Assembly: GCF_033446605.1 (NCBI RefSeq)
Contig: NZ_JAWQUO010000015.1
Location: 66,888-130,887, forward strand
DNA from: Iodobacter sp025352645
GTDB lineage: Bacteria; Pseudomonadota; Gammaproteobacteria; Burkholderiales; Chitinibacteraceae
DNA length: 64,000 bases
Reading direction: 5' to 3'
A program made the position numbers and the translations under genes. Under the pieces are notes generated by a model. That model was not told the DNA's origin and made no database searches. It was given only the letters and a program-made list of their open reading frames with translations. This document shows positions 8,972 to 17,568 of this stretch, one piece after another; position 1 is the first letter of the stretch; each line of letters begins with the position of its first letter.

Positions 8972-10099
8972 TTATGAAGCGAAAAAATCTTTTACTTTAT
9001 CCATGAACGATTTAGCCCGTGGATTATGCTTATCAGAATCGCCTTGGCTGATTTCTTCAAACTCTTTTAGCAATTCTTTTTGACGCGCAGTCAGTTTAAC
9101 CGGCGTTTCCAAAATCACATGACACATTAAATCGCCGGTAATGGCGCTGCGTACGCCTTTAATCCCCTTGCTACGCAGGCGGAACTGCTGGCCACTTTGC
9201 GTTTCTGCAGGGATAGTAATCCGCGCTTTGCCATCCAGCGTAGGGATTTCAATTTCCCCGCCCAAGGCCGCAATGGTAAAGCTGATCGGCATTTCGCAAT
9301 GCAGATCATTGCCATCACGCTGAAACACCGAATGCGCCTTCACATGAATGACCACGTACAGATCGCCAGATGGGCCACCATTTACGCCGGCTTCGCCTTC
9401 GCCGCTTAAGCGAATACGATCGCCTTCATCCACACCAACGGGGATTTTCACTGCCAGTGTTTTATGCGTGCTGACGCGGCCAGTGCCCGAGCAAGGGCGG
9501 CATGGATCAGGGATGTACTTACCGCTACCGTGACAGGTTGGGCACGTCTGCTGCAGGCTAAAGAAGCCTTGTGACACGCGCACTTGACCGTGGCCGCCGC
9601 AGGTGTGGCAAGTTTTAGCCTGAGTGCCCGCCTTAGCCCCACTGCCGTGGCAGCTGCCACATTCTTCATGCGAAGGAATCTTGATCTGACGCTCTACGCC
9701 GCGCGCCGCTTCTTCTAAGCTAATTTCTAAGTTATAGCGCAGGTCTGCACCACGATAAACATTAGAGCGCCCACCGCGATTACCGCCGCCTTGGCCAAAA
9801 ATATCGCCAAAGATATCAGAAAACGCATCTCCAAAGCCTGCTCCACCGCCACCACCGCCCATGCCTGATTGTTGATCAAGGCCAGCATGGCCGTATTGAT
9901 CGTAGGCCGCACGTTTTTGCGCGTCGGATAAAACCTCGTAGGCTTCTTTACCCTCTTTAAATTTTTCTTCCGCATCCTTTGCATCAGGGTTACGGTCTGG
10001 GTGGTACTTCATTGCCAGTTTGCGATACGCTTTTTTAATCTCGTCATCACCCGCATCGCGGTTCACACCTAGCGTGTCGTAAAAATCTTTTTTAGCCAT
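8972..10099 (-). CDS. dnaJ: Chaperone protein DnaJ (Hsp40)
   Basis: From the ATG at 10099 the product is 375 residues. It has the J domain with the HPD triad (MKYHPDRNP near residue 33), a Gly/Phe-rich linker (GMGGGGGGAGFGDAFSDIF), four CxxCxGxG zinc motifs (CGSCHGSG, CHTCGGHG, CPTCHGSG, CRPCSGTG) and the C-terminal substrate-binding domain. DnaJ stimulates DnaK ATPase and delivers unfolded clients. AGGA lies upstream of 10099, and a sigma-32-like promoter at 10150-10178 would place the transcript start between it and the longer in-frame start at 10153, which rules out the longer form. dnaK and grpE lie 4.3 kb upstream, separated by two chemoreceptor genes. Confidence 0.98.
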   Translation of the reverse strand: MAKKDFYDTLGVNRDAGDDEIKKAYRKLAMKYHPDRNPDAKDAEEKFKEGKEAYEVLSDAQKRAAYDQYGHAGLDQQSGMGGGGGGAGFGDAFSDIFGDIFGQGGGNRGGRSNVYRGADLRYNLEISLEEAARGVERQIKIPSHEECGSCHGSGAKAGTQAKTCHTCGGHGQVRVSQGFFSLQQTCPTCHGSGKYIPDPCRPCSGTGRVSTHKTLAVKIPVGVDEGDRIRLSGEGEAGVNGGPSGDLYVVIHVKAHSVFQRDGNDLHCEMPISFTIAALGGEIEIPTLDGKARITIPAETQSGQQFRLRSKGIKGVRSAITGDLMCHVILETPVKLTARQKELLKEFEEISQGDSDKHNPRAKSFMDKVKDFFAS

Positions 10100-10149
10100 C
10101 TTTTTAATCCTGCACAGCAGGCTGCGCCCTGAATTCATCAACTGATTGC

Positions 10150-10178
10150 ACATGGGGGCGAAGCACTCAATCTACAAG
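10150..10178 (-). promoter_or_regulatory. Sigma-32-type heat-shock promoter of dnaJ
   Basis: On the minus strand CTTGTAG (10178-10172), a 14-base spacer and CCCCATGT (10157-10150) match the sigma-32 consensus CTTGAAA-N13-15-CCCCATNT with two changes in the -35 box. The leader to the ATG is about 40-45 bases. Confidence 0.75.
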
Positions 10179-10795
10179 CCCCAGCAAAAAGATTAAGCAG
10201 CAGCAACTCAAGCCAGATGAGTAAGGAGCAGATTGCCAGTAAACATTGCCATAATTTTTAAAAACCTATAACTGATTATGCATACCTCTTGTTCAAACGC
10301 CTCATAAGCATCGTAAGTCAGGTGAGCCCCGCATCTTTATTGAGTATTGCTCACAGGTTTCACCCACGCTATAAATACAAAAACAGCAAACAGCGTGCAA
10401 CTCTAAAAGAATGATTTGCATAGGCGCTATTAAGCAAAAGGCATAATGAGTAAAAAGTTTATTTCAGCCAAACAATATCATAAAATAAAATTATCCATTG
10501 GTAATTATAAAATTATCATTTAATTTACCACTCACAATATAATTGTCACAAAAAATCCGTGCCATCTCAATCTAAGCTAGAAACCTCTTATCAATAAACT
10601 ATGCTGACTAAGCAGAAATAACCACGCTTAATAAATTACAAACCAATTTTAAACATATACCCTTCTTTAGCTCCCTCATTGCTAAGATTTTACCGCCTAG
10701 GATTATTCATTAGCAAGTAGCTTGAATCCGCTCTCTATTTCAGCTATCAATAGCAAGAGCAATGTTTTCCTTACTTATATACAACAGGAACCAAC
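10179..10795. other. AT-rich gap between divergent dnaJ and first chemoreceptor gene
   Basis: About 600 bases with no credible gene. The stretch 10430-10640 is very AT-rich (for example ATCATAAAATAAAATTATCC) and is a likely promoter or regulator-binding area for the chemoreceptor; no sigma-28 motif could be fixed. Confidence 0.5.
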
Positions 10796-12415
10796 ATGAT
10801 TCTTCTTCGCGAATACTCAATTTTTAAAAGACTGATTTCAGGCTTCCTACTGTGCTCCTTGCTAACACTCATAGTTGGTGTGTTAGGAATACTTGCTACC
10901 AAAGATATGTTTGATGAATCAATAAATATGTACGATAACCAGCTTGTGCCGATTATGGATCTAGCCAACGCCAATATGGAAGCGATTTATCATAACCGTA
11001 CTCTTTATGCCCATGCTTTAGAATCTGATGATAAAAAAATGGATCTTATTCTTCAATCCATGAGCGAGCATGAAAAAAAATATAATGCCCTAATAGATAA
11101 ATACCGTTCCACCAGCTTAACCCCCACTGAAAAAGAGCTATTAAAAAAAGCCGATGATTTTTGGCCAGCGTATATCAAAGCGGCCCAAGCAGCTATCGCA
11201 GCAGGGCGAGCCAAGGATAGTAAGCTTGCTTCTGAATTAATAGCCAATCAAGTGCACGCTGTCTTTCAGACCCTTGATAACAACTTAAGCGAATTAGTTA
11301 ATTTCAATAAAAAACTCGCTGAATTATCTTTAGAAAAAAGTAAAACTCATATGCATTTTGTAATTATCAAAGCGATACTCATTACCGCAGCAGCCATTGT
11401 TCTTAGCTTTGTTCTGGGCAAAAAAATTGCATCCAGCATTAATGATCCATTAGAAAGCGTGCAAGAATCACTGCGCTTAATTAGCCAAGGTAATTTGGGC
11501 TCTAACATCAAAATCACCGGGCATGACGAACTCACCATCATGCAAACCGCCTTACAGCATATGCAAAAAGAGCTATCAGTAACGATTGCCCATGTGATTC
11601 ATGAAAGTGATGAACTACTCACCATGAGTAGTGCCCTTGCCACCGCAGCGGAGCAAGTTGCCACCAGCTCGCAATTACAATCAGAATCAGCCGCATCCTC
11701 TGCTGCAGGCGTAGAACAACTTTCCGGCAGCATTGATAGCGTATTTTTAAGCGCAGCCACTGCCAATGAACAAGCGGGTGAAGCAGGCCAGCTTGCCAAT
11801 TCAGGCACTGCCGAAGTGAGCCACTCCGCCCATTTAATTCGCGAGGTATTAGAAGGTGTTAATGCCAAGCTAATTGAACTAGAAAAAAGCTCAATTCAAA
11901 TTGGCAGCATCGCCGTTATTATTAAAGATGTGGCCGATCAAACCAATCTATTGGCTTTAAATGCCGCTATTGAAGCCGCCCGAGCTGGAGAGCAAGGCCG
12001 TGGCTTTGCTGTGGTGGCCGATGAAGTACGTAAACTGGCCGAGCGCACCACCCACTCCGCAATGGAAATCACAAGTATGGTTGCTGGTTTTGGAGGGCAG
12101 AGTGCTTTATCGGGCAAATCATCGGGCAATCACTTTGAAAAAGTTGCGATTGCTTCTGATCAAACCAACAAGGTTATGGAACAAATCAAGCTAGAGTCAG
12201 GCAAGGTACAAGAGGCGGTAAGGGATATTTCTACAGCTATTTTTCAACAAAAATCAGTAAGTAGCGATTTGGCGCAAAATGTCGAAAAAATTGCCCAAAT
12301 GGCCGAAGAAAATAGCGCAGCTGTACAAGAGGTCGCCAGCTCATCCAGTATGCTACTTAAACTTGCCGGTAGCTTAAAACAAGCAATGAGCCGATTTACA
12401 TTGCTTGGGGCTTAA
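10796..12415 (+). CDS. Methyl-accepting chemotaxis protein with a variant signalling helix
   Basis: The 539-residue transmembrane receptor has an N-terminal span (about 11-33), a four-helix-bundle periplasmic sensor (about 36-185, family 4HB_MCP), a second span (about 188-207), a HAMP domain (about 208-260) and the cytoplasmic hairpin. The tip is intact: DQTNLLALNAAIEAARAGEQ followed by GRGFAVVADEVRKLAERT. Just after the tip, SMVAGFGGQSALSGKSSGNH is three residues shorter than its paralogue and glycine-rich, which breaks the heptad register. It ends SRFTLLGA with no NWETF-type CheR tether. AGGA precedes the ATG. Ligand unknown. Confidence 0.93.
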   Translation: MILLREYSIFKRLISGFLLCSLLTLIVGVLGILATKDMFDESINMYDNQLVPIMDLANANMEAIYHNRTLYAHALESDDKKMDLILQSMSEHEKKYNALIDKYRSTSLTPTEKELLKKADDFWPAYIKAAQAAIAAGRAKDSKLASELIANQVHAVFQTLDNNLSELVNFNKKLAELSLEKSKTHMHFVIIKAILITAAAIVLSFVLGKKIASSINDPLESVQESLRLISQGNLGSNIKITGHDELTIMQTALQHMQKELSVTIAHVIHESDELLTMSSALATAAEQVATSSQLQSESAASSAAGVEQLSGSIDSVFLSAATANEQAGEAGQLANSGTAEVSHSAHLIREVLEGVNAKLIELEKSSIQIGSIAVIIKDVADQTNLLALNAAIEAARAGEQGRGFAVVADEVRKLAERTTHSAMEITSMVAGFGGQSALSGKSSGNHFEKVAIASDQTNKVMEQIKLESGKVQEAVRDISTAIFQQKSVSSDLAQNVEKIAQMAEENSAAVQEVASSSSMLLKLAGSLKQAMSRFTLLGA

Positions 12416-12725
12416 TCAAATAGCAAAGATAAGCTAATACATAAAAAACACAAAAATCACGAACATAGACTGTATTACTAAGTTGTACGACATAAGCTAT
12501 TAAATATAGAGTGAAGCCATAAATACAAGATGGGTGCTGAGCAATGTGCAGCACCGTGTGAGAGCGATCTGGCATAACATGAATAGCGCCTTTCAAAAGG
12601 CCAGCTGGCAAAACCATAAGATAATAATCAAAAGCCCCACCTTTGATGACTTGTAGTTTGCACAAGCCAACTAAAGTTGCTATGAATACCTAATGTATTT
12701 CCTTACAAAGAAAAGAGGTTTGATC
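12416..12725. other. Gap between the two chemoreceptor genes
   Basis: About 310 bases. An open frame exists on the minus strand (12396-12665) but overlaps the first receptor's 3' end, has no ribosome site and resembles no family, so I see no gene. TAAAGTTGC at 12673-12681 resembles a flagellar sigma -35 box, but no matching -10 follows at the right distance. Confidence 0.5.
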
Positions 12726-14357
12726 ATGAGTTTTTTAAGTAACTTTGCTATTTCAACTAGGCTCATTATCGGATTTTTACTTTGCGCCCTTTTAACGCTC
12801 ATCTTGGGCATTTTAGGCTTTCAGGGGGCGGCATCCATGCAGCATCTGACTCTGGAAATGCACGATAATGAGCTGCTGCCTGTAATCACAGTAGCCAATG
12901 CCAATATGGCGGCCATATATCATCACCGTGCGCTCTATGCCTATGCTCTTGAGCCTGATGACGCAAAAATGGCTAAAATAAAAGACCGCATAAGCACCCA
13001 AGAAGCAAAAATGAAAACACTGCTCGATCAATACCGAGCGACTGATTTAAGCCCAGAAGAAAAAGTACTGCTAAAAAAAATTGATGATCAATGGCCCAAA
13101 TACCTTGAAGCCGCTAAGCCAGCCATGGCAGCGGCTCTGGTCAATGACTTCAAACTCGCTTCAGAACTCCTGACTAGTGGCGTTGCCCCTGCATTTCAGA
13201 TTGTAGATGATGACTTAAGTGCCTTAGTTGATTTGAATAGAAAACTCTCAGACGATGCACTTGTCTCTAGCGCCAACGAGCTAGCCGCTATAAAAACCAA
13301 ATCTATTGTTCTTACTTTGATTGCTGTTGCATTAGGCATTGCGCTGGGGCTTGTTTTAACCAAAAGCATTACCACTCCGGTTGCCCATGTGCGTAGCGCT
13401 TTAGACCGCATTAGTCATGGTGATTTAAGCGGACATATTGATGTGGAGGGCAACGATGAATTGGCCAGCATGCAAAAAGATTTATCAAAAATGCAGGCCG
13501 ATTTAAAAGCCACCATTCAGGGAATTATCCGCAATAGTGATGAGCTAGTTAATATGTCTGACCTGCTAGCCAGTGCCTCACAGCAAGTTGCCATTAGCTC
13601 CCAAACCCAATCAGAATCTGCCTCTTCATCTGCAGCAGGGGTAGAGCAATTAACCGTCAGTATTGATAGTGTTTCTGCCAGTGCAACTGAAGCAAACCAG
13701 CAGGCCAGTGAGGCGGGGCTGCTGGCTAATTCCGGCAGTGAAGAAGTCAAAAAATCAAATACGCTTATTGATAACGTATTAGAAAACGTCAATAGCACCG
13801 GTGCACATATTGCTGATTTAGAGCAAAGCTCGATCCATATCGGCAATATTGCAACCGTCATTAAAGATGTAGCCGATCAAACTAATTTATTAGCCTTAAA
13901 TGCCGCCATTGAAGCCGCTCGTGCTGGGGAGCAAGGCCGAGGCTTTGCTGTGGTAGCTGACGAGGTAAGAAAACTAGCGGAGCGCACCACCAGCTCTGCA
14001 CAAGAGATCACCGGCATGATTCAAACCATCCAACAAGGAACGCGTGCAGCGGTAAGCGGCATGCAATCTAGCCAAGAAAGTGTAAGCCAAGTCTCTAGCG
14101 CATCAGGGCGCACTAATCAGGTGATGGATCAAATCAAAGCGGGCTCCATCAAGGTGCAAACCTCGATCAACGATATTGCCTCCGCCTTATCTCAACAACG
14201 CTCAGTAAGCACCGATCTCGCTCAAAATGTGGAGCGCATTGCACAAATGGCCGAGGAAAACCGCGCCGCAGTAGAAGAGGTTGCCAATTCATCGAACAAG
14301 CTGGTGCAATTAGCCAATGGCTTAAAACAATCTATCAGCCGATTTAAACTCAGCTAA
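12726..14357 (+). CDS. Methyl-accepting chemotaxis protein (intact paralogue)
   Basis: From the ATG at 12726 (GAGG nine bases upstream) the product is 543 residues: a span at about 10-33, a four-helix-bundle sensor domain, a second span near 188-210, HAMP (about 211-265) and the signalling hairpin with the fully conserved tip NLLALNAAIEAARAGEQGRG. The C-terminal helix EITGMIQTIQQGTRAAVSGM has a normal register. It is a tandem paralogue of the gene at 10796, alike over most of its length, so the pair probably arose by duplication. No CheR-binding pentapeptide ends it (SRFKLS). The in-frame start at 12693 would add a non-conserved tail. No che genes are nearby. Confidence 0.95.
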   Translation: MSFLSNFAISTRLIIGFLLCALLTLILGILGFQGAASMQHLTLEMHDNELLPVITVANANMAAIYHHRALYAYALEPDDAKMAKIKDRISTQEAKMKTLLDQYRATDLSPEEKVLLKKIDDQWPKYLEAAKPAMAAALVNDFKLASELLTSGVAPAFQIVDDDLSALVDLNRKLSDDALVSSANELAAIKTKSIVLTLIAVALGIALGLVLTKSITTPVAHVRSALDRISHGDLSGHIDVEGNDELASMQKDLSKMQADLKATIQGIIRNSDELVNMSDLLASASQQVAISSQTQSESASSSAAGVEQLTVSIDSVSASATEANQQASEAGLLANSGSEEVKKSNTLIDNVLENVNSTGAHIADLEQSSIHIGNIATVIKDVADQTNLLALNAAIEAARAGEQGRGFAVVADEVRKLAERTTSSAQEITGMIQTIQQGTRAAVSGMQSSQESVSQVSSASGRTNQVMDQIKAGSIKVQTSINDIASALSQQRSVSTDLAQNVERIAQMAEENRAAVEEVANSSNKLVQLANGLKQSISRFKLS

Positions 14358-14370
14358 ATCTCGCTGGCAA

Positions 14371-14402
14371 AAAAACAGGCCCGCATCAGCGGGCCTGTTT
14401 TT
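14371..14402. terminator. Bidirectional terminator between chemoreceptor gene and dnaK
   Basis: AAAAACAGGCCCGC and GCGGGCCTGTTTTT form a 14-bp perfect stem with a 4-base loop and flanking A and T tracts; it serves both convergent genes. Confidence 0.95.
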
Positions 14403-14420
14403 CATTTAAATAAGCAGTGC

Positions 14421-16352
14421 TTATTTATCTTTTACTTCAGTGAATTCAGCATCAACTACATTGCCGTCATCTTTTTTAGCATCTGCTTCAGGGCCAGCTG
14501 CGCCAGCCGCTGCTGCACCTTCAGGCTGCTGTGCGTACATTTGCTCAGCTAATTTGTGCGATGCTTCAGTCAGCGTGGCTGTTGCCGCTTCGATCTTTTC
14601 TTTATCGTCCGCGTGGTCTTTCAGTACCAGCTCAACTTCGGCCATGGCCGCTTCAATCTTGGCTTTTTCGTCCGCGCCAATCTTATCGCCAAATTCGGCC
14701 AGTGATTTTTTCACCGAGTGCACCATGCCATCTGCTTGGTTGCGAGCACCTACCAATTCAGTCAGCTTCTTGTCTTCTTCGGCATTTAGCTCAGCATCGC
14801 GAACCATTGCTTCGATTTCAGCTTCGGATAAACCGCTAGAAGCTTGAATGGTGATGCGCGCTTCTTTGCCGCTAGCCTTATCTTTAGCGCCTACGTGCAA
14901 GATACCGTTGGCATCAATATCAAAGGTCACTTCAACCTGTGGCACACCGCGTGCTGCGGGTGGAATATCGCCAAGGTTAAATTGGCCTAGGCTCTTATTC
15001 GCCGAAGCGCGTTCACGCTCACCTTGCAATACGTGGATGGTTACTGCGGTTTGGTTGTCTTCTGCAGTAGAAAACACTTGCGATGCCTTAGTCGGAATCG
15101 TGGTGTTTTTCTTGATCAGCTTAGTCAAGATGCCACCCATGGTTTCAATACCCAGCGACAACGGTGTAACGTCCAGCAGCAATACGTCAGTGCGATCGCC
15201 AGACAATACGGAACCTTGCAATGCAGCACCTACAGCAACGGCTTCGTCTGGATTCACGTCACGACGTGCTTCTTTACCGAAGAATTCTTTAACTTTATCT
15301 TGCACCATAGGCATGCGGGTCTGACCGCCAACCAAGATGATGTCATCGATATCAGTAATTTTTAGGCCAGCGTCTTGCAATGCAATGCGGCAAGGCTCAA
15401 TGGTGCGTGCCACTAAATCTTCAACCAAGCTTTCGTACTTAGCGCGAGTAATTTTCAGCGTTAAGTGCTTAGGGCCTGACGCATCCATCGTTACGTACGG
15501 CAGGTTGATTTCTGTTTGTGTGGTGGACGACAATTCAATTTTGGCTTTTTCCGCCGCTTCTTTCAGGCGTTGCAGCGCCATTACGTCTTGCTTCAGGTTA
15601 ATACCTGTGTCTTTCTTGAATTCATCAATGATGTAATCAATGATGCGTTGGTCGAAATCTTCACCACCCAAGAAAGTATCGCCATTGGTAGCCAATACTT
15701 CAAATTGCTTATCGCCATCTACATCAGCAATTTCGATGATGGATACGTCGAATGTACCGCCACCCAGGTCATACACAGCAATCTTGCTGTCGCCTTTTTC
15801 GTGCTTATCCATACCAAAAGCCAGCGCAGCGGCTGTTGGCTCATTGATAATACGTTTTACATCCAAGCCCGCGATACGGCCAGCGTCTTTAGTTGCTTGG
15901 CGTTGTGCATCGTTAAAGTAAGCAGGCACGGTTACAACCGCTTCTGTTACTTCTTCGCCAAGGTAATCTTCGGCGGTTTTCTTCATCTTGCGCAGTACTT
16001 CTGCGGAGATTTGTGGCGGGGCCATTTTTTTGTCGCGTACCGAAATCCATGCGTCGCCGTTGTCGGCTTTAACAATGGCAAAAGGCATCAGGTCGATGTC
16101 TTTTTGTACTTCTTTATCTTCAAACTTGCGGCCAATCAAACGCTTTACCGCGTACAAAGTATTTTTTGGATTGGTTACAGCCTGACGCTTAGCTGGAGCA
16201 CCAACCAAGATTTCACCGTCTTCTTGATAAGCAATAATAGACGGCGTTGTACGTGTGCCTTCAGCGTTTTCGATTACTTTAGGCTGGCCATTTTCAAACA
16301 CTGCCACGCAAGAGTTTGTTGTGCCTAAGTCAATACCAATCATCTTTGCCAT
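14421..16352 (-). CDS. dnaK: Molecular chaperone DnaK (Hsp70)
   Basis: From the ATG at 16352 the product is 643 residues. The nucleotide-binding domain shows MIGIDLGTTNSCVAV, VTVPAYFNDAQRQATKDAGR, the phosphate-2 motif VYDLGGGTFDVSI and the adenosine motif ILVGGQTRMPMVQ. The linker DVLLLDVTPLSLGIE leads to the peptide-binding domain, a helical lid and the EFTEVKDK tail for cochaperones. AAGGA precedes the ATG. The in-frame start at 16403 would add 17 non-conserved residues and overlap the sigma-32 promoter region. grpE lies 123 bp upstream on the same strand. Confidence 0.99.
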   Translation of the reverse strand: MAKMIGIDLGTTNSCVAVFENGQPKVIENAEGTRTTPSIIAYQEDGEILVGAPAKRQAVTNPKNTLYAVKRLIGRKFEDKEVQKDIDLMPFAIVKADNGDAWISVRDKKMAPPQISAEVLRKMKKTAEDYLGEEVTEAVVTVPAYFNDAQRQATKDAGRIAGLDVKRIINEPTAAALAFGMDKHEKGDSKIAVYDLGGGTFDVSIIEIADVDGDKQFEVLATNGDTFLGGEDFDQRIIDYIIDEFKKDTGINLKQDVMALQRLKEAAEKAKIELSSTTQTEINLPYVTMDASGPKHLTLKITRAKYESLVEDLVARTIEPCRIALQDAGLKITDIDDIILVGGQTRMPMVQDKVKEFFGKEARRDVNPDEAVAVGAALQGSVLSGDRTDVLLLDVTPLSLGIETMGGILTKLIKKNTTIPTKASQVFSTAEDNQTAVTIHVLQGERERASANKSLGQFNLGDIPPAARGVPQVEVTFDIDANGILHVGAKDKASGKEARITIQASSGLSEAEIEAMVRDAELNAEEDKKLTELVGARNQADGMVHSVKKSLAEFGDKIGADEKAKIEAAMAEVELVLKDHADDKEKIEAATATLTEASHKLAEQMYAQQPEGAAAAGAAGPEADAKKDDGNVVDAEFTEVKDK

Positions 16353-16414
16353 TTTTAATTTTTCCTTGTCTTCGCTTGCCCTTAGGCAGCGGTAAATTAA
16401 CAACCATGTTTACA

Positions 16415-16442
16415 AAATGGGGATGCCACAAACATTTTCAAG
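16415..16442 (-). promoter_or_regulatory. Sigma-32-type heat-shock promoter of dnaK
   Basis: The minus strand carries CTTGAAA (16442-16436), a 13-base spacer and CCCCATTT (16422-16415), an exact fit to the sigma-32 consensus. The leader to the dnaK ATG is about 55 bases, so dnaK can be transcribed apart from grpE. Confidence 0.88.
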
Positions 16443-16445
16443 TAG

Positions 16446-16465
16446 GGGCACGGCATGCCGTGCCC
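16446..16465. repeat. 20-bp perfect palindrome, family C (GGGCACGGCATGCCGTGCCC)
   Basis: A perfect 10+10 palindrome between the grpE stop and the dnaK promoter. Near-copies lie at 48967 and in 38952-39020. It may weaken read-through from grpE into dnaK. Confidence 0.8.
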
Positions 16466-16475
16466 ATTCATAAAA

Positions 16476-17021
16476 TTACTTCGCCGCTGAAACCATCACC
16501 ATCGCAGGGCGAATCACGCGGCCAGCTAACTCATAGCCTTTTTGCATGACTTGCACCACGGTGTTCGCCTCGCTTTCGCTTGGCACCATCGCAATCGCTT
16601 GGTGCTTATGCGGGTCTAGCTTGTCACCCATTGGGTTAATTTCGATCAATTGCGATTTCTCAAACGCCGCAGTGAGCTGCTTTAAAGTGAGTTCCACGCC
16701 ATTTTTCAGGGCATCGACATCACCGGTTTGATCGCTCAACGCCATTTCTAGCGAATCTTTTACCGCCAGCAATTCCATCGCAAATTTCTCAACCGCAAAT
16801 TTGCGGGCTTTGTCGATTTCTTCAAGTGCACGGCGGCGATTATTTTCTGCCTCAGCCTTGGCATACAGCACGTCTTGACGGGCTTTCTCAATATCTGCAG
16901 TTGCAGTGGCTAACTGTGCATCTAAAGTATTACTTTCGCTAGATGCTTCAAGGCTCGCATCAACAGCTATATCAGCAGTGGCAGCCAATACTTCTTGTAC
17001 TTGTTCAGTTTCGTTGCTCAT
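16476..17021 (-). CDS. grpE: Nucleotide exchange factor GrpE
   Basis: The 181-residue protein has an acidic N-terminus, a long coiled-coil (about 35-95, including AEAENNRRRALEEIDKARKF), and the C-terminal beta domain with the family motif MGDKLDPHKHQAIAMVPSES and RVIRPAMVMVS. As a dimer it releases ADP from DnaK. GGAG lies five bases before the ATG and a strong sigma-32 promoter lies at 17061-17088. It heads the grpE-dnaK pair. Confidence 0.98.
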   Translation of the reverse strand: MSNETEQVQEVLAATADIAVDASLEASSESNTLDAQLATATADIEKARQDVLYAKAEAENNRRRALEEIDKARKFAVEKFAMELLAVKDSLEMALSDQTGDVDALKNGVELTLKQLTAAFEKSQLIEINPMGDKLDPHKHQAIAMVPSESEANTVVQVMQKGYELAGRVIRPAMVMVSAAK

Positions 17022-17060
17022 AGGGAACTCCAGTCAAAACTATTTCAAACATGCAAAGGC

Positions 17061-17088
17061 AGATGGGGTTATCACGGAGCATTTCAAG
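17061..17088 (-). promoter_or_regulatory. Sigma-32-type heat-shock promoter of grpE
   Basis: CTTGAAA (17088-17082), a 13-base spacer and CCCCATCT (17068-17061) on the minus strand match the sigma-32 consensus exactly, about 40 bases from the grpE ATG plus leader. Confidence 0.9.
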
Positions 17089-17568
17089 AGCATAGATAGT
17101 AAGAGCGTGCAGTTTAAGTCTAGGAAATCAACTCAATACACCGCTGAGCACAGCGGTTTGAGCATTTTTATCCTTTTTTTCAGATGTTTTTTAGCTAATC
17201 TGCCACAAAAACACTCAAAAAATTTACATTTTTCTACGCAGTTTTTTCTTCAAACACCTGTTTAGCAGCATGTAGCTGACAAATAAAAATATATTAAAAA
17301 CTACATTTATCCATTATTTTGCAACTTTATGCTTTTAAAACAGTCGTTTTAAGGTGGATTAATTCAAAGCTTATTTTCTTGTCATTTCAAGCACTTATTG
17401 ACCACTACTTGACTCAATTCTTACTACAAAAAAAGTACATGAAAGCCCCAATATGTAGTCAACATTTTATAACTACAATCGAATGGTGCACTGCAAAATA
17501 ACTCTGCAACACGGCTATAAAATGCTTTACTTAGACATGCAGCCCATCACCCATTAGGGAGTATTGTT
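17089..17568. other. AT-rich gap upstream of aceA
   Basis: About 480 bases with no gene I can support. The part from 17160 to 17500 is AT-rich with many short T and A runs. It should hold the aceA promoter and any regulator sites; no specific operator could be named. Confidence 0.5.

Noticed and set aside
10713..10795. Flagellar sigma-28 promoter for the first chemoreceptor
   Set aside because: No TAAA-N15-GCCGATAA-like pair with correct spacing could be found; GCTATCAA near 10741 has no matching -35.
12396..12665. 89-codon minus-strand frame between the chemoreceptor genes
   Set aside because: Overlaps the end of the first receptor gene, lacks a ribosome site and has no family resemblance.
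15516..16328. 270-codon open frame on the plus strand opposite dnaK
   Set aside because: It is an antisense shadow of the highly conserved dnaK codons, with no ribosome site and no recognisable protein motif.
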